This document shows, in pieces, positions 37,855-45,214 of a DNA stretch of 64,000 nucleotides. The stretch covers positions 3,658,001 to 3,722,000 of the forward strand of contig NZ_JBJKFD010000001.1 of the NCBI RefSeq assembly GCF_049723905.1, read 5' to 3'. The position numbers were made by a program, and so were the translations under genes. The DNA is from G963665185 sp049723905 (GTDB taxonomy: Bacteria > Desulfobacterota > Desulfovibrionia > Desulfovibrionales > Desulfovibrionaceae). Positions within the stretch are counted from its first letter, which is position 1; each line of letters starts with the position of its first letter. The notes beneath the pieces are model-generated. The model made no database searches. It saw nothing but the letters and a program-made list of their open reading frames with translations, and had not been told where the DNA came from.

Positions 37855-37879
37855 TGCGTTTGTCAGTCGCCTAGGATGG

Positions 37880-38590
37880 TTACATTTCCTTCTTTTTGCC
37901 CTTGGTCATCTTAAGGCCGATGCCCTCGAACAGGAAGAAAATGGCAAACCCCCACCACATTGTATAAACGACATAGAAGATCAGTGCGAACGCCAGTATT
38001 CCTGCACGGTCACCCGCGTGCTGCGGCGAGACGCCATAATAGTTATACGACAGCTCAACTCCGCGTTTGACCACTTCGGAAACCAAGGCTGCTTCCTTGA
38101 ACTTCTTTTGTCCCTTCAGTCCGTTTTCAAGGCCCTTGTAGAACTGGGACCAGACGTACATGACCATTTTCGGGTCCATGCCGTACCTGGACTGCAATTC
38201 TTCGCCCTTGTTGTAGAACATGTCCAGGGAGTCCTGCAGGGTTGCGGCAAGCAGGCTGCCCAGGTCGGCCTTCACGTTGACTCGTTCTCCTGCTTCGCTG
38301 GCGCCTGCTCCTGCAACGTCCAGGACATGTTTGACCTTATCTGCATAGTCCGGATTCTTGAGCTTTACGTTAACGTCGATGCTGTTGCCGTTCCAGGCCG
38401 TAACCTGTTTTTGCAGCCCGGGGATGTACTCGGAGAGCGACCCCTTGGATATGGAGTTGAACAGCGCGTCCGAGGCATGGAACGCGTTCTGGCCTCCGAA
38501 CGAGGGGGTGAACATGTACGCGAGCGCTATGAAGAACGTCACGGTGAGCAATGAGCCCCAGGTAAAATGTTTCTTGTCTTGTATAATCAT
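37880..38590 (-). CDS. Membrane protein of unknown function paired with TauE/SafE exporter
   Basis: The 236-residue protein has one N-terminal membrane segment (residues 12-29), a soluble extracytoplasmic region of about 160 residues, and a C-terminal segment (AGILAFALIFYVVYTMWWGFAIFFLF, residues 194-221) followed by lysines. The tight four-base spacing to the exporter and the GGAGGG ribosome site that overlaps that gene's end suggest that it is an exporter subunit. I do not recognise the family. Confidence 0.75.
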   Translation of the reverse strand: MIIQDKKHFTWGSLLTVTFFIALAYMFTPSFGGQNAFHASDALFNSISKGSLSEYIPGLQKQVTAWNGNSIDVNVKLKNPDYADKVKHVLDVAGAGASEAGERVNVKADLGSLLAATLQDSLDMFYNKGEELQSRYGMDPKMVMYVWSQFYKGLENGLKGQKKFKEAALVSEVVKRGVELSYNYYGVSPQHAGDRAGILAFALIFYVVYTMWWGFAIFFLFEGIGLKMTKGKKKEM

Positions 38591-38593
38591 GGC

Positions 38594-39853
38594 TCAGCCC
38601 TCCTTGAGTCCACTGAGATTCTTGATAAACGCGCCTATGACCCAGAAGCCGAAAAAGCCCACGGCAATGAAGAAGCCGAAGTTGCCTATCTGGGTGAGGA
38701 AGTTGCACACGCCGGGGCTGAGGCTGAGAATTTCCATCTCGGTGAGCTTGCCAGGCAGTGCGAACAGGCGGTTTACGAAACCGGCAAGGATGGCCGTGGC
38801 GTAGAAGCCGCGGATGTAGATGCCGGGAACGACCTTGGTGGTCAGCGCGCCAACCTGGATGCCCACGAGCGAACCGAGCAGCATACCCATGGCCAGGGTG
38901 TAGAAGATGAAACCGTAGATGGCGTACTGGGTGATGGAAGCGTACCCAGCCGTGAAGATGATCTGGAGGATGTCCGTACCAACGGTGGTGAAGGACGAAA
39001 CGCCCAGGATGTAAACGAACATGGGGAAGGTGAGGAAGCCGCCGCCCACGCCCATGATGGCTGCCATGAAACCGACCACCGCGCCGCACAGGGCCACGAA
39101 CAGGCCGGATATCTTCTTGCCGCCGGGCACCAGATCCTGGTCAAAGGGGATCATGGGCGGAATCTTCATGCCCTGCAGCTTGGCGGGCAGTCCTTCGCCG
39201 CTGCTTGCCGGGCCGCCGTGGGCGTCGCCGCCGCCACCGGCCTTGCGCTGCTTCATAAAGTCGGACATGGCATAGATGCCCAAAAAGCCCAGCAGCACCA
39301 CGTAGATGACGCTGATGAAGGTATCGGACAGCACGGGGTTGGCTTCGTACAGGGCGCGGTTTATGACGCCGCCGCCCGTAACCCCTATGCCCGAACCAAC
39401 CAGAAAGGCCACGGCCAGCCCCACGGAGACGTTGCCCAGCTTTTTGTGCACCGTGGTGCCCATGATGGCCTTGGCAAAGATGTGGAAGAGGTCGGTGCCG
39501 ACCGCCAGAATACCCTTGATGCCTGCACTCATCAGTGCCGGGGTGATGATGAATCCGCCGCCCGCGCCGATACAGCCGGTAATGAGCCCGGCGCACAGGC
39601 CGATGAGAATGGAGACCAGAAAGATGCCCGGAGTGTAGAATGCCGGGCTGTAGGCTTTTTTACCGCCCAGAATGTCGGGCAGTTGGTCGGCTGCCACGGC
39701 CACGGAAAAGAGAATGGCGGGCAGCGCAAGTGCAAGCAGAATCAGGAGGCGTTTCCGGCTCCTGAGAATGCTCAGGGATGTTTCCAGGTCCCACCTGGCG
39801 TATGCCTGCGCAGAGGCATACATCATCTGGTAAAATTTTCGTCCTGCGTTCAT
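38594..39853 (-). CDS. TauE/SafE-family sulfite/organosulfonate exporter
   Basis: The 419-residue protein has an N-terminal cytoplasmic stretch and then two homologous halves, each with the family motif (GLITGCIGAGGGFIITPALM near residue 89 and AAIMGVGGGFLTFPMFVYIL near residue 265). A central loop rich in Gly and Ala joins them. TauE/SafE proteins export sulfite, sulfoacetate or related anions. In a sulfate reducer this could handle sulfite or sulfonate stress. It is co-directional with a receiver protein 66 bases upstream. Confidence 0.88.
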   Translation of the reverse strand: MNAGRKFYQMMYASAQAYARWDLETSLSILRSRKRLLILLALALPAILFSVAVAADQLPDILGGKKAYSPAFYTPGIFLVSILIGLCAGLITGCIGAGGGFIITPALMSAGIKGILAVGTDLFHIFAKAIMGTTVHKKLGNVSVGLAVAFLVGSGIGVTGGGVINRALYEANPVLSDTFISVIYVVLLGFLGIYAMSDFMKQRKAGGGGDAHGGPASSGEGLPAKLQGMKIPPMIPFDQDLVPGGKKISGLFVALCGAVVGFMAAIMGVGGGFLTFPMFVYILGVSSFTTVGTDILQIIFTAGYASITQYAIYGFIFYTLAMGMLLGSLVGIQVGALTTKVVPGIYIRGFYATAILAGFVNRLFALPGKLTEMEILSLSPGVCNFLTQIGNFGFFIAVGFFGFWVIGAFIKNLSGLKEG

Positions 39854-39919
39854 GGTATTCTCCCCTGTTGATCCTGCCGCGGAGGCGGCTTAACGGAGAG
39901 ACCGCAGGAACGGTCGGAA

Positions 39920-40333
39920 TCAGGAAGGCACTTCGCGCTTTCGCTGCTCTATACGCTCTTCCTGCAAACGCTTCTTGGCGTGCGCATCTTCAATCTTGTA
40001 GACCATCTCTTCGATGTCCGTCGGCTTGAGAAGATAATCGAACGCTCCCATTTCCATGCCCTGTACCGCGGTTTGCGCGTCGGCATGGCCGCTGAGCATG
40101 ATGACCTCGACCAAGGGGTATCGCCTCTTGATCTCGCGCAATACGCTCAGTCCGTCCATTCCGGGCATGCGGACGTCGAGTACCACCACGTCCACTTCGT
40201 GCTTGTCCAGAAAGGCGAGTCCCTCTTCGCCCGAGGTCACGGCCTCCGCCCCTACCTGACGGCGTCCCAAACGCTTCACAAGGGTGGCGAGGAAGTCTTT
40301 TTCATCGTCAACAAGCAATACCCTGGGGTTCAT
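39920..40333 (-). CDS. Stand-alone response regulator receiver protein
   Basis: The 137-residue protein is a single receiver domain: DDE at residues 9-11, phosphoacceptor in VVVLDVRMPGMDG, the Ser in IMLSGHAD, and the Lys in LLKPTD. There is no output domain, only a short helical tail. GGAG lies eight bases before the ATG. It probably passes phosphate or interacts with a kinase that also governs the TauE exporter genes downstream. Confidence 0.9.
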   Translation of the reverse strand: MNPRVLLVDDEKDFLATLVKRLGRRQVGAEAVTSGEEGLAFLDKHEVDVVVLDVRMPGMDGLSVLREIKRRYPLVEVIMLSGHADAQTAVQGMEMGAFDYLLKPTDIEEMVYKIEDAHAKKRLQEERIEQRKREVPS

Positions 40334-40635
40334 CCGATCACTCCATGACAGACAACGATTCCGATGTGGTCCGCAAGCTCCTGCTGAAAAGCGGCTTGCG
40401 GTCCGGGCCGCAACCACGGAACTGCCGAAAACCCGATTCGACAGTCTTCTTGCGACCGATACTACATTGCAAAACACGGTTTCGTCCATGATTCTGAAGA
40501 GCTCAACGCTTTCAGTCAATCCGGTCCTTGTCCGTGTTTTGTGCGCCGTGCCGGGCATTTGCATGCTCCGTACGTTCCAAACAGTCCCACGTCTCCCAAT
40601 GAGATTCCCAAAATAACTTTCCATTGCCTTGCCGG
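40334..40635. other. Intergenic between the two receiver genes
   Basis: The 302-base gap holds a short hairpin, CCGCAAGC facing GCTTGCGG, at about 40371-40399. Nothing else was recognised. The open frame of the 40333 gene runs back through most of it without a receiver-like start, so it is not read as coding. Confidence 0.4.
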
Positions 40636-41049
40636 TCATGTCCCGTCTCCCCAATCAGGCACGCCGCCCATCAGTTGTTGTGCCGTACCCTTCAGCCTGT
40701 CCATGCTGCCGTTCTTGACGACCAGCACCATGGGGGCCTTGCTGTCCGACGCATCATACGATGGAGAAAACGGATGCTCGTCCGTTCGCCAGGAGTGCAC
40801 CACGATCGGCAGATCGGGATGTTCCTCGCGTATACGTTCCAGTAGTCCGTCGCCATGCCTGTTGGGGATGTCCGGGTCCAGGACCAGGAGGTCCACCCGG
40901 GGTTCCTGGCGCAAAATGCGAAAGACCTCCCACCCGTCACCGGCAAGCAGCACACGGTACCCTTCCGTGGCAAACTCTCGGCCCATAAATTCGCGTATCC
41001 GCGAATTGCGGTCGCCGATCAAAACGGTGACAGAGGTGCTTTTACCCAT
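40636..41049 (-). CDS. Divergent stand-alone receiver-domain protein
   Basis: The 137-residue protein keeps the phosphoacceptor in LLVLDPDIPNRHG and a Ser in VVHSWR, with the Lys in VLVVKNGS. The acidic pair is reduced to GDRN. The loop before the last strand is long (FSPSYDASDSKAPM). It has no output domain. A sigma-54-like promoter lies 39-54 bases before its ATG, so it probably heads the leftward signalling/export cluster. Confidence 0.8.
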   Translation of the reverse strand: MGKSTSVTVLIGDRNSRIREFMGREFATEGYRVLLAGDGWEVFRILRQEPRVDLLVLDPDIPNRHGDGLLERIREEHPDLPIVVHSWRTDEHPFSPSYDASDSKAPMVLVVKNGSMDRLKGTAQQLMGGVPDWGDGT

Positions 41050-41087
41050 ATTTGCTCCAGATTTCCCGTAGTGGATATGGTAAAGTT

Positions 41088-41103
41088 TGCTAAAGCCGTG
41101 CCA
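41088..41103 (-). promoter_or_regulatory. Sigma-54 (-24/-12) promoter
   Basis: On the minus strand TGGCACGGCTTTAGCA matches the TGGCACG-N4-TTGCA consensus with one difference and the required GG-N10-GC spacing. It lies 39 bases upstream of the receiver gene start at 41049. Confidence 0.7.
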
Positions 41104-41395
41104 GAATCGTATCGAAGAACATATTTTTTAACGTCTTGTGATTTCTATGTTTTTTCTGCGGGCAGGCTGTGCGCGGCAGCATGGAAAATAAGAATGCGTC
41201 AGTCGTCTTTACAAAGTGTAAAAAAAGCTGACACCTGCACAATATCCGGACAGGGAAAGGGGCTGCTTTCGGACCGTACCAGCCTTGACGTTGCAGGTTC
41301 GGGTTCTTATGATAATAATTCTCAAAACGGCATGGGTTTTATGCACGTATTTGGGGAATCAGCAACCGCCCGATGGCTTTTTCCGCGTTTGGCCG

Positions 41396-41401
41396 TATAA
41401 T
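41396..41401 (+). promoter_or_regulatory. Candidate -10 box for the copper ATPase gene
   Basis: A perfect TATAAT lies 121 bases before the ATG. No good -35 lies at normal spacing, which would fit an activator-dependent promoter, but the site is otherwise unsupported. Confidence 0.3.
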
Positions 41402-41521
41402 GGAGTTCCTACGGCTGATTCAGAAAAATATACGAGTTTGCAAGGACGGCCCTGATGAGTGTTCCTCGCATGGCGAGGGTGCTGTGCATTTTCGAATTCT
41501 GATGAACAAAAGGTCGTAACC

Positions 41522-43783
41522 ATGAAAAAGCGTCTGGAATTGAAAATAGATGGAATGCACTGCGCGGCGTGTTCCGCGCGCATAGAGCGCGTGGTGGGCA
41601 AGCTGGACGGCGTGGATCTGGCCCGTGTGAACCTAGCCACGGAAACGGGCGCGGTAACGTTCGATTCGGATAAGCTGGATACGGAGCAGATTTTGTCGGC
41701 CATCGGCAAGCTGGGCTTTACCGGCAGCGAGGCCGAAGGCGTGACCGAACGGGCCGAGAAACGGCGTGAAGAAGCCTTGCAGCGGCTGGACAGCATGCGC
41801 AAGGCGCTTATTCCCGCGTTCGGCTTTGCAGTGCCGCTGCTTATTCTTACCATGGGCCACATGGTGGGCATGCCACTTCCGCAGTGGCTCGACCCGCACC
41901 ATTCCCCTGCGGCATTTGCCCTGGCCCAGGTGGTCCTGACCCTGCCCGTGGTCTGGACTGGCAGAAATTTTTACATCTCCGGTGTTCCCGCCCTGCTGCG
42001 GCGCGGACCGAACATGGATTCGCTTATCGCCGTGGGCACGGGCGCGGCCCTCATCTACAGCCTGTGGAACACCCTGCTTATTCTGCTGGGCAGCAATCCC
42101 GTGGCCCATGCCATGGACCTGTACTTTGAATCGGCAGCCGTGCTTATCGCGCTTATTTCCTTGGGCAAATACTTTGAGGCGCGCTCCAAGCTGCGTACGT
42201 CGGACGCCATTACCAAGCTCATGGAGCTGGCCCCGGATACCGCCACCCTGGTTACGGAAGACGGGGTAAAGAAGGTTCCGGCCGCAGAGCTGCAGCCCGG
42301 GGACAAGGTCCTTGTGCGGCCCGGAGAGCGGATTCCCATTGACGGCGAGGTTGTGGACGGACGTTCCAGCGTGGACGAGTCCATGCTGACGGGCGAGAGC
42401 ATGCCGGTTTCCAAGGACGTGGGCGACCGGGTGACGGGCGGCACGCTGAACAACACGGGCGCTTTGACCGTTGTCGCCCAAAGCGTGGGCCAGGACACGG
42501 TTCTGGCTGGCATTGTCCGGCTGGTGGAGCAGGCGCAGGGCGGCAAGGCTCCCATTGCCAATCTGGCCGACCGCATCAGCTATTACTTTGTGCCCACGGT
42601 CATGGCGCTGGCCCTGATTTCCGGGCTGGCCTGGTATTTTATCGGCAGCGCGGATCTTTCGTTTGCTTTGCGCATTTTCATCTCCGTCATGGTCATCGCC
42701 TGCCCCTGCGCCATGGGGCTGGCAACGCCCACTTCCATCATGGTGGGCACGGGCCGCGGCGCCCAGCTGGGCGTCCTGGTCAAGTCGGCCGAGGCGTTGC
42801 AGACCGCGGAAGAGGTGGACACGGTGGTCTTTGACAAGACCGGCACGCTCACCGAGGGCCGTCCCGCCCTGACCAACGTGGAAGTGGCCGAAGGCTGCGG
42901 CCTTACGGAGAACGACGTGGTGCGCTTGTGCGCTGCGGCGGAACGCTCCAGCGAACATCCCCTGGCCCAGGCCGTGGTGCGGGGGGCGGAGGACAGGGAA
43001 ATATCCCTGCCTCCGGTCGAGGATTTTCAGTCCGAACCCGGAAGGGGCATTCAGGCCGTGGTCGAGGGACGCCGTATTGCCGTCGGCAACCTGGACAATG
43101 CGGACGCCCAAAAGCTGGAAGGGCTGGACAGCGGCTGGACCGAACACACGGCAACGGCCTTTGCCGAAGAGGGCAAGACCGCGCTGTACGTGGGCGTGGA
43201 CGGCAAGCTGTGCGCCATTCTGGCCGTGGCCGATACGCTAAAGCCCACTGCGGCGGGAGCTGTTGCCGACCTGAAGAAGATGGGGCTGGACGTGATTATG
43301 CTGACCGGGGACAACGCGGTGACGGCTCGGGCCATTGCCCACGGCGTGGGGGTGGACGAGGTTGTGGCCGGTGTGCTGCCCGATGGAAAGTCCGACGTTA
43401 TCGAGCGGCTGCAGGGCGAAGGCTGCAAGGTCGCCATGGTGGGCGACGGAGTCAACGATGCTCCGGCCCTGGCTTTGGCCGATGTGGGCATGGCCATGGG
43501 CTCGGGCGTGGACGTGGCCATGGAGTCCGGCGACATGGTGCTGATGTCTTCCAACGTGGAGCAGGTGGCTACCGGCCTGCGGCTGAGCCGGGCGGTGATG
43601 CGCAATATCCGGCAGAATCTGTTCTGGGCCTTTGCCTACAATATAATATGTATCCCCGTGGCGGCCGGTGTGCTGCACATTTTCGGCGGGCCCACGCTCA
43701 ATCCCATGATTGCCGGAGCGGCCATGGCAATGAGTTCGGTTTCCGTGGTCGGCAACGCGCTGCGCCTGCGGGCATTCAAATAA
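41522..43783 (+). CDS. copA: Copper-translocating P1B-type ATPase
   Basis: The 753-residue pump has one N-terminal HMA domain (GMHCAAC, residues 11-17), a CPC metal site in VIACPCAMGLATPT, the phosphorylation motif FDKTGTLTEG, the SEHPLAQAVV nucleotide-binding motif and the hinge GDGVNDAPAL. Eight membrane segments are expected. CPC with this arrangement indicates Cu(I)/Ag(I) export. The ATG gives MKKRLELKIDGMHC. No CopZ or copper regulator is adjacent. Confidence 0.95.
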   Translation: MKKRLELKIDGMHCAACSARIERVVGKLDGVDLARVNLATETGAVTFDSDKLDTEQILSAIGKLGFTGSEAEGVTERAEKRREEALQRLDSMRKALIPAFGFAVPLLILTMGHMVGMPLPQWLDPHHSPAAFALAQVVLTLPVVWTGRNFYISGVPALLRRGPNMDSLIAVGTGAALIYSLWNTLLILLGSNPVAHAMDLYFESAAVLIALISLGKYFEARSKLRTSDAITKLMELAPDTATLVTEDGVKKVPAAELQPGDKVLVRPGERIPIDGEVVDGRSSVDESMLTGESMPVSKDVGDRVTGGTLNNTGALTVVAQSVGQDTVLAGIVRLVEQAQGGKAPIANLADRISYYFVPTVMALALISGLAWYFIGSADLSFALRIFISVMVIACPCAMGLATPTSIMVGTGRGAQLGVLVKSAEALQTAEEVDTVVFDKTGTLTEGRPALTNVEVAEGCGLTENDVVRLCAAAERSSEHPLAQAVVRGAEDREISLPPVEDFQSEPGRGIQAVVEGRRIAVGNLDNADAQKLEGLDSGWTEHTATAFAEEGKTALYVGVDGKLCAILAVADTLKPTAAGAVADLKKMGLDVIMLTGDNAVTARAIAHGVGVDEVVAGVLPDGKSDVIERLQGEGCKVAMVGDGVNDAPALALADVGMAMGSGVDVAMESGDMVLMSSNVEQVATGLRLSRAVMRNIRQNLFWAFAYNIICIPVAAGVLHIFGGPTLNPMIAGAAMAMSSVSVVGNALRLRAFK

Positions 43784-43857
43784 AACATCAGTCTGCCCCG
43801 GCGGGGACGATGTATCCGCCGGGCGTTCGGCTTTCGCCAAAGCCTCATTAGTGAGTG

Positions 43858-43873
43858 CTATATTTTTATATAG
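43858..43873. repeat. AT-rich palindrome downstream of copA
   Basis: CTATAT-TTTT-ATATAG lies in the AT-rich stretch between copA and the cysteine-rich gene. It could be an operator or part of a promoter; only symmetry supports it. Confidence 0.3.
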
Positions 43874-44023
43874 ACAAACCGTACTGTTGTTTTATAAAGT
43901 TTTTTTTTATTCTGTTTGTGATATGGTGTTCGTTGAAGATAACATGTGGTGTAGATATTGTAGGGATGCATCTCTTTTCTGTTTTTCTTTCCTTTGTTTA
44001 CACCTCTTGGTATAGCCCGTCCC

Positions 44024-44293
44024 ATGAAAAATAATCATCGCTATTTTTGTAATTCGGAATGCGAGTATTTCCCATGCCACAAGGGGCTGGACCCGTCCGA
44101 GTTCAACTGCCTGTTTTGTTTCTGCCCCTTGTACTTTTTCAGCGATTGCGGCGGTGATTTCTCTCGCACGAAGCAGGGAGTGAAGGATTGTACTGGGTGC
44201 ACCAAGCCACATGGGCCGGGTGGATACGACCATGTAATGAGACGGTTGAAGCTATATTTTCAAAAATATAAAAATGAACAGTCATTTAAATAA
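44024..44293 (+). CDS. Cysteine-rich small domain protein
   Basis: The 89-residue protein contains nine cysteines arranged as FCNSECEYFPCHKG, NCLFCFCPLYFFSDCGG and KDCTGCTKPHGPGGYD. This is the cysteine-rich small domain (PF04071 type), which also occurs fused to cobalamin-related enzymes. It probably binds a metal or Fe-S cluster. It is monocistronic in an AT-rich setting. The ATG at 44024 fits the family start but has no clear ribosome site. Confidence 0.8.
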   Translation: MKNNHRYFCNSECEYFPCHKGLDPSEFNCLFCFCPLYFFSDCGGDFSRTKQGVKDCTGCTKPHGPGGYDHVMRRLKLYFQKYKNEQSFK

Positions 44294-44402
44294 GTTTTTA
44301 TGAAGACACTTTTTTATGGTAAAAGTTTTAAAAAAAGCTTGGCATTTGCATTCATTAATGTATTGTATAGTCATTCAAAATAACTAACCGGGCTGGTGGA
44401 GC

Positions 44403-44765
44403 ATGGAAAATCTGTCTGACGAGTCCCCTTCGGTTCTCGATATCGACGCGCTTATGACCAGGGTCGATTTCGACAAGGAATTCGCTGCTGATCTCATGCG
44501 TTTGTTTTTGGAGGATGGTCCCAAACGGGTCGAGGCCCTCAAGCAGGGGTTGTATGCACAGGACCCGCAGCTGGCGGCCAAGTCCGCCCATTCTCTCAAA
44601 GGCATGTCCGGAACCCTGTGTGCGCCGGAGCTGATGAATACCGCCCTTGAGATTGAAATGGCCATCAAGGAAGAACGTGAAAATGATCTTGATGCCTTGC
44701 ATTTGCGCATAGAGAATCTGACCTCACGCCTGCTTCAGGAAATCAACGACTGGCTTAAGCAATAG
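44403..44765 (+). CDS. Stand-alone Hpt phosphotransfer protein
   Basis: The 120-residue helical protein carries the Hpt signature AKSAHSLKGMSGTL with the phosphorylated His at about residue 63. It should relay phosphate between a hybrid kinase or receiver and a response regulator. It lies 450 bases upstream of a REC-PAS-kinase protein and near the stand-alone receivers at 39.9-41.0 kb, which are plausible partners. Confidence 0.88.
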   Translation: MENLSDESPSVLDIDALMTRVDFDKEFAADLMRLFLEDGPKRVEALKQGLYAQDPQLAAKSAHSLKGMSGTLCAPELMNTALEIEMAIKEERENDLDALHLRIENLTSRLLQEINDWLKQ

Positions 44766-45214
44766 CAGGTCCGGGGGGCCGATGAAGCCCCGGCATCGTT
44801 GTTTTACAAAGCTCTCCTCTCGTGCCACCTCTTGCGCCGCCTCTCGCTTTATAGAAAGGGGTGGTTCTGATTCTTCTCCCGCGCCTATGGTTTTGGGGGA
44901 TCCCGTCTTTTTGAACAGCCCCACAGTCTCCTTGTGTTGAGGCCGTTGCATGAGGCCGCAAGCTGCTCCGACAAGCGTTTGGCAACATTGTTGCTTGGCC
45001 TATTCACGTCCTCTCGTATTTCTGATTACGCATACACCCAGGAGTTTTTTCACTTCGTTTCCGTATCTCTTGGGGCAGCCTGACAGACTGGCCTTTGGAG
45101 CGAATCCGCCACCAGGGCACAAGAACTCCTTTGTAATTTTTTTTTTGCATTGAAAAAGCTCTGAATTGCGTTAAAAGAGTAAGTAAGAAAGAGTCCGGAT
45201 TCCTCGGGGGGGGC
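44766..45214. other. Intergenic upstream of the REC-PAS-kinase-GGDEF gene
   Basis: The 449-base gap has a weak hairpin just after the Hpt stop (CCGGGG facing CCCCGG, about 44769-44791), a sigma-54-like site at 44980-44996, and a G8 run directly before the next start. No tRNA or small gene was recognised. Confidence 0.4.
44980..44996 (+). promoter_or_regulatory. Possible sigma-54 promoter
   Basis: TGGCAACATTGTTGCTT has GG-N10-GC spacing and TTGCT at -12. The -24 element is TGGCAA instead of TGGCAC, and it lies about 220 bases upstream of the kinase gene. Confidence 0.35.

Larger units (their letters stand above)
41050..41521. other. Intergenic with divergent promoters (receiver gene and copper ATPase)
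   Basis: The leftward side has the sigma-54-like site at 41088-41103. The rightward side has a TATAAT at 41396-41401 and a short hairpin CCTCGC-ATG-GCGAGG at 41464-41478 in the leader of the ATPase gene. No coding sequence was recognised. Confidence 0.45.

Noticed and set aside
41633..43147. 504-codon leftward frame opposite the copper ATPase
   Set aside because: Shadow of the pump gene, rich in His and Gln as expected of an antisense frame.
43797..43823. CCCGGCGG/CCGCCGGG hairpin after copA as a terminator
   Set aside because: Eight-base stem with an 11-base loop but no T-tract; too weak to call.
45198..45214. Run of eight G just before the REC-PAS-kinase start as a phase-variable tract
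   Set aside because: It lies in the ribosome-binding region and not in the coding sequence; variation would affect translation only, and no evidence of variation is available.
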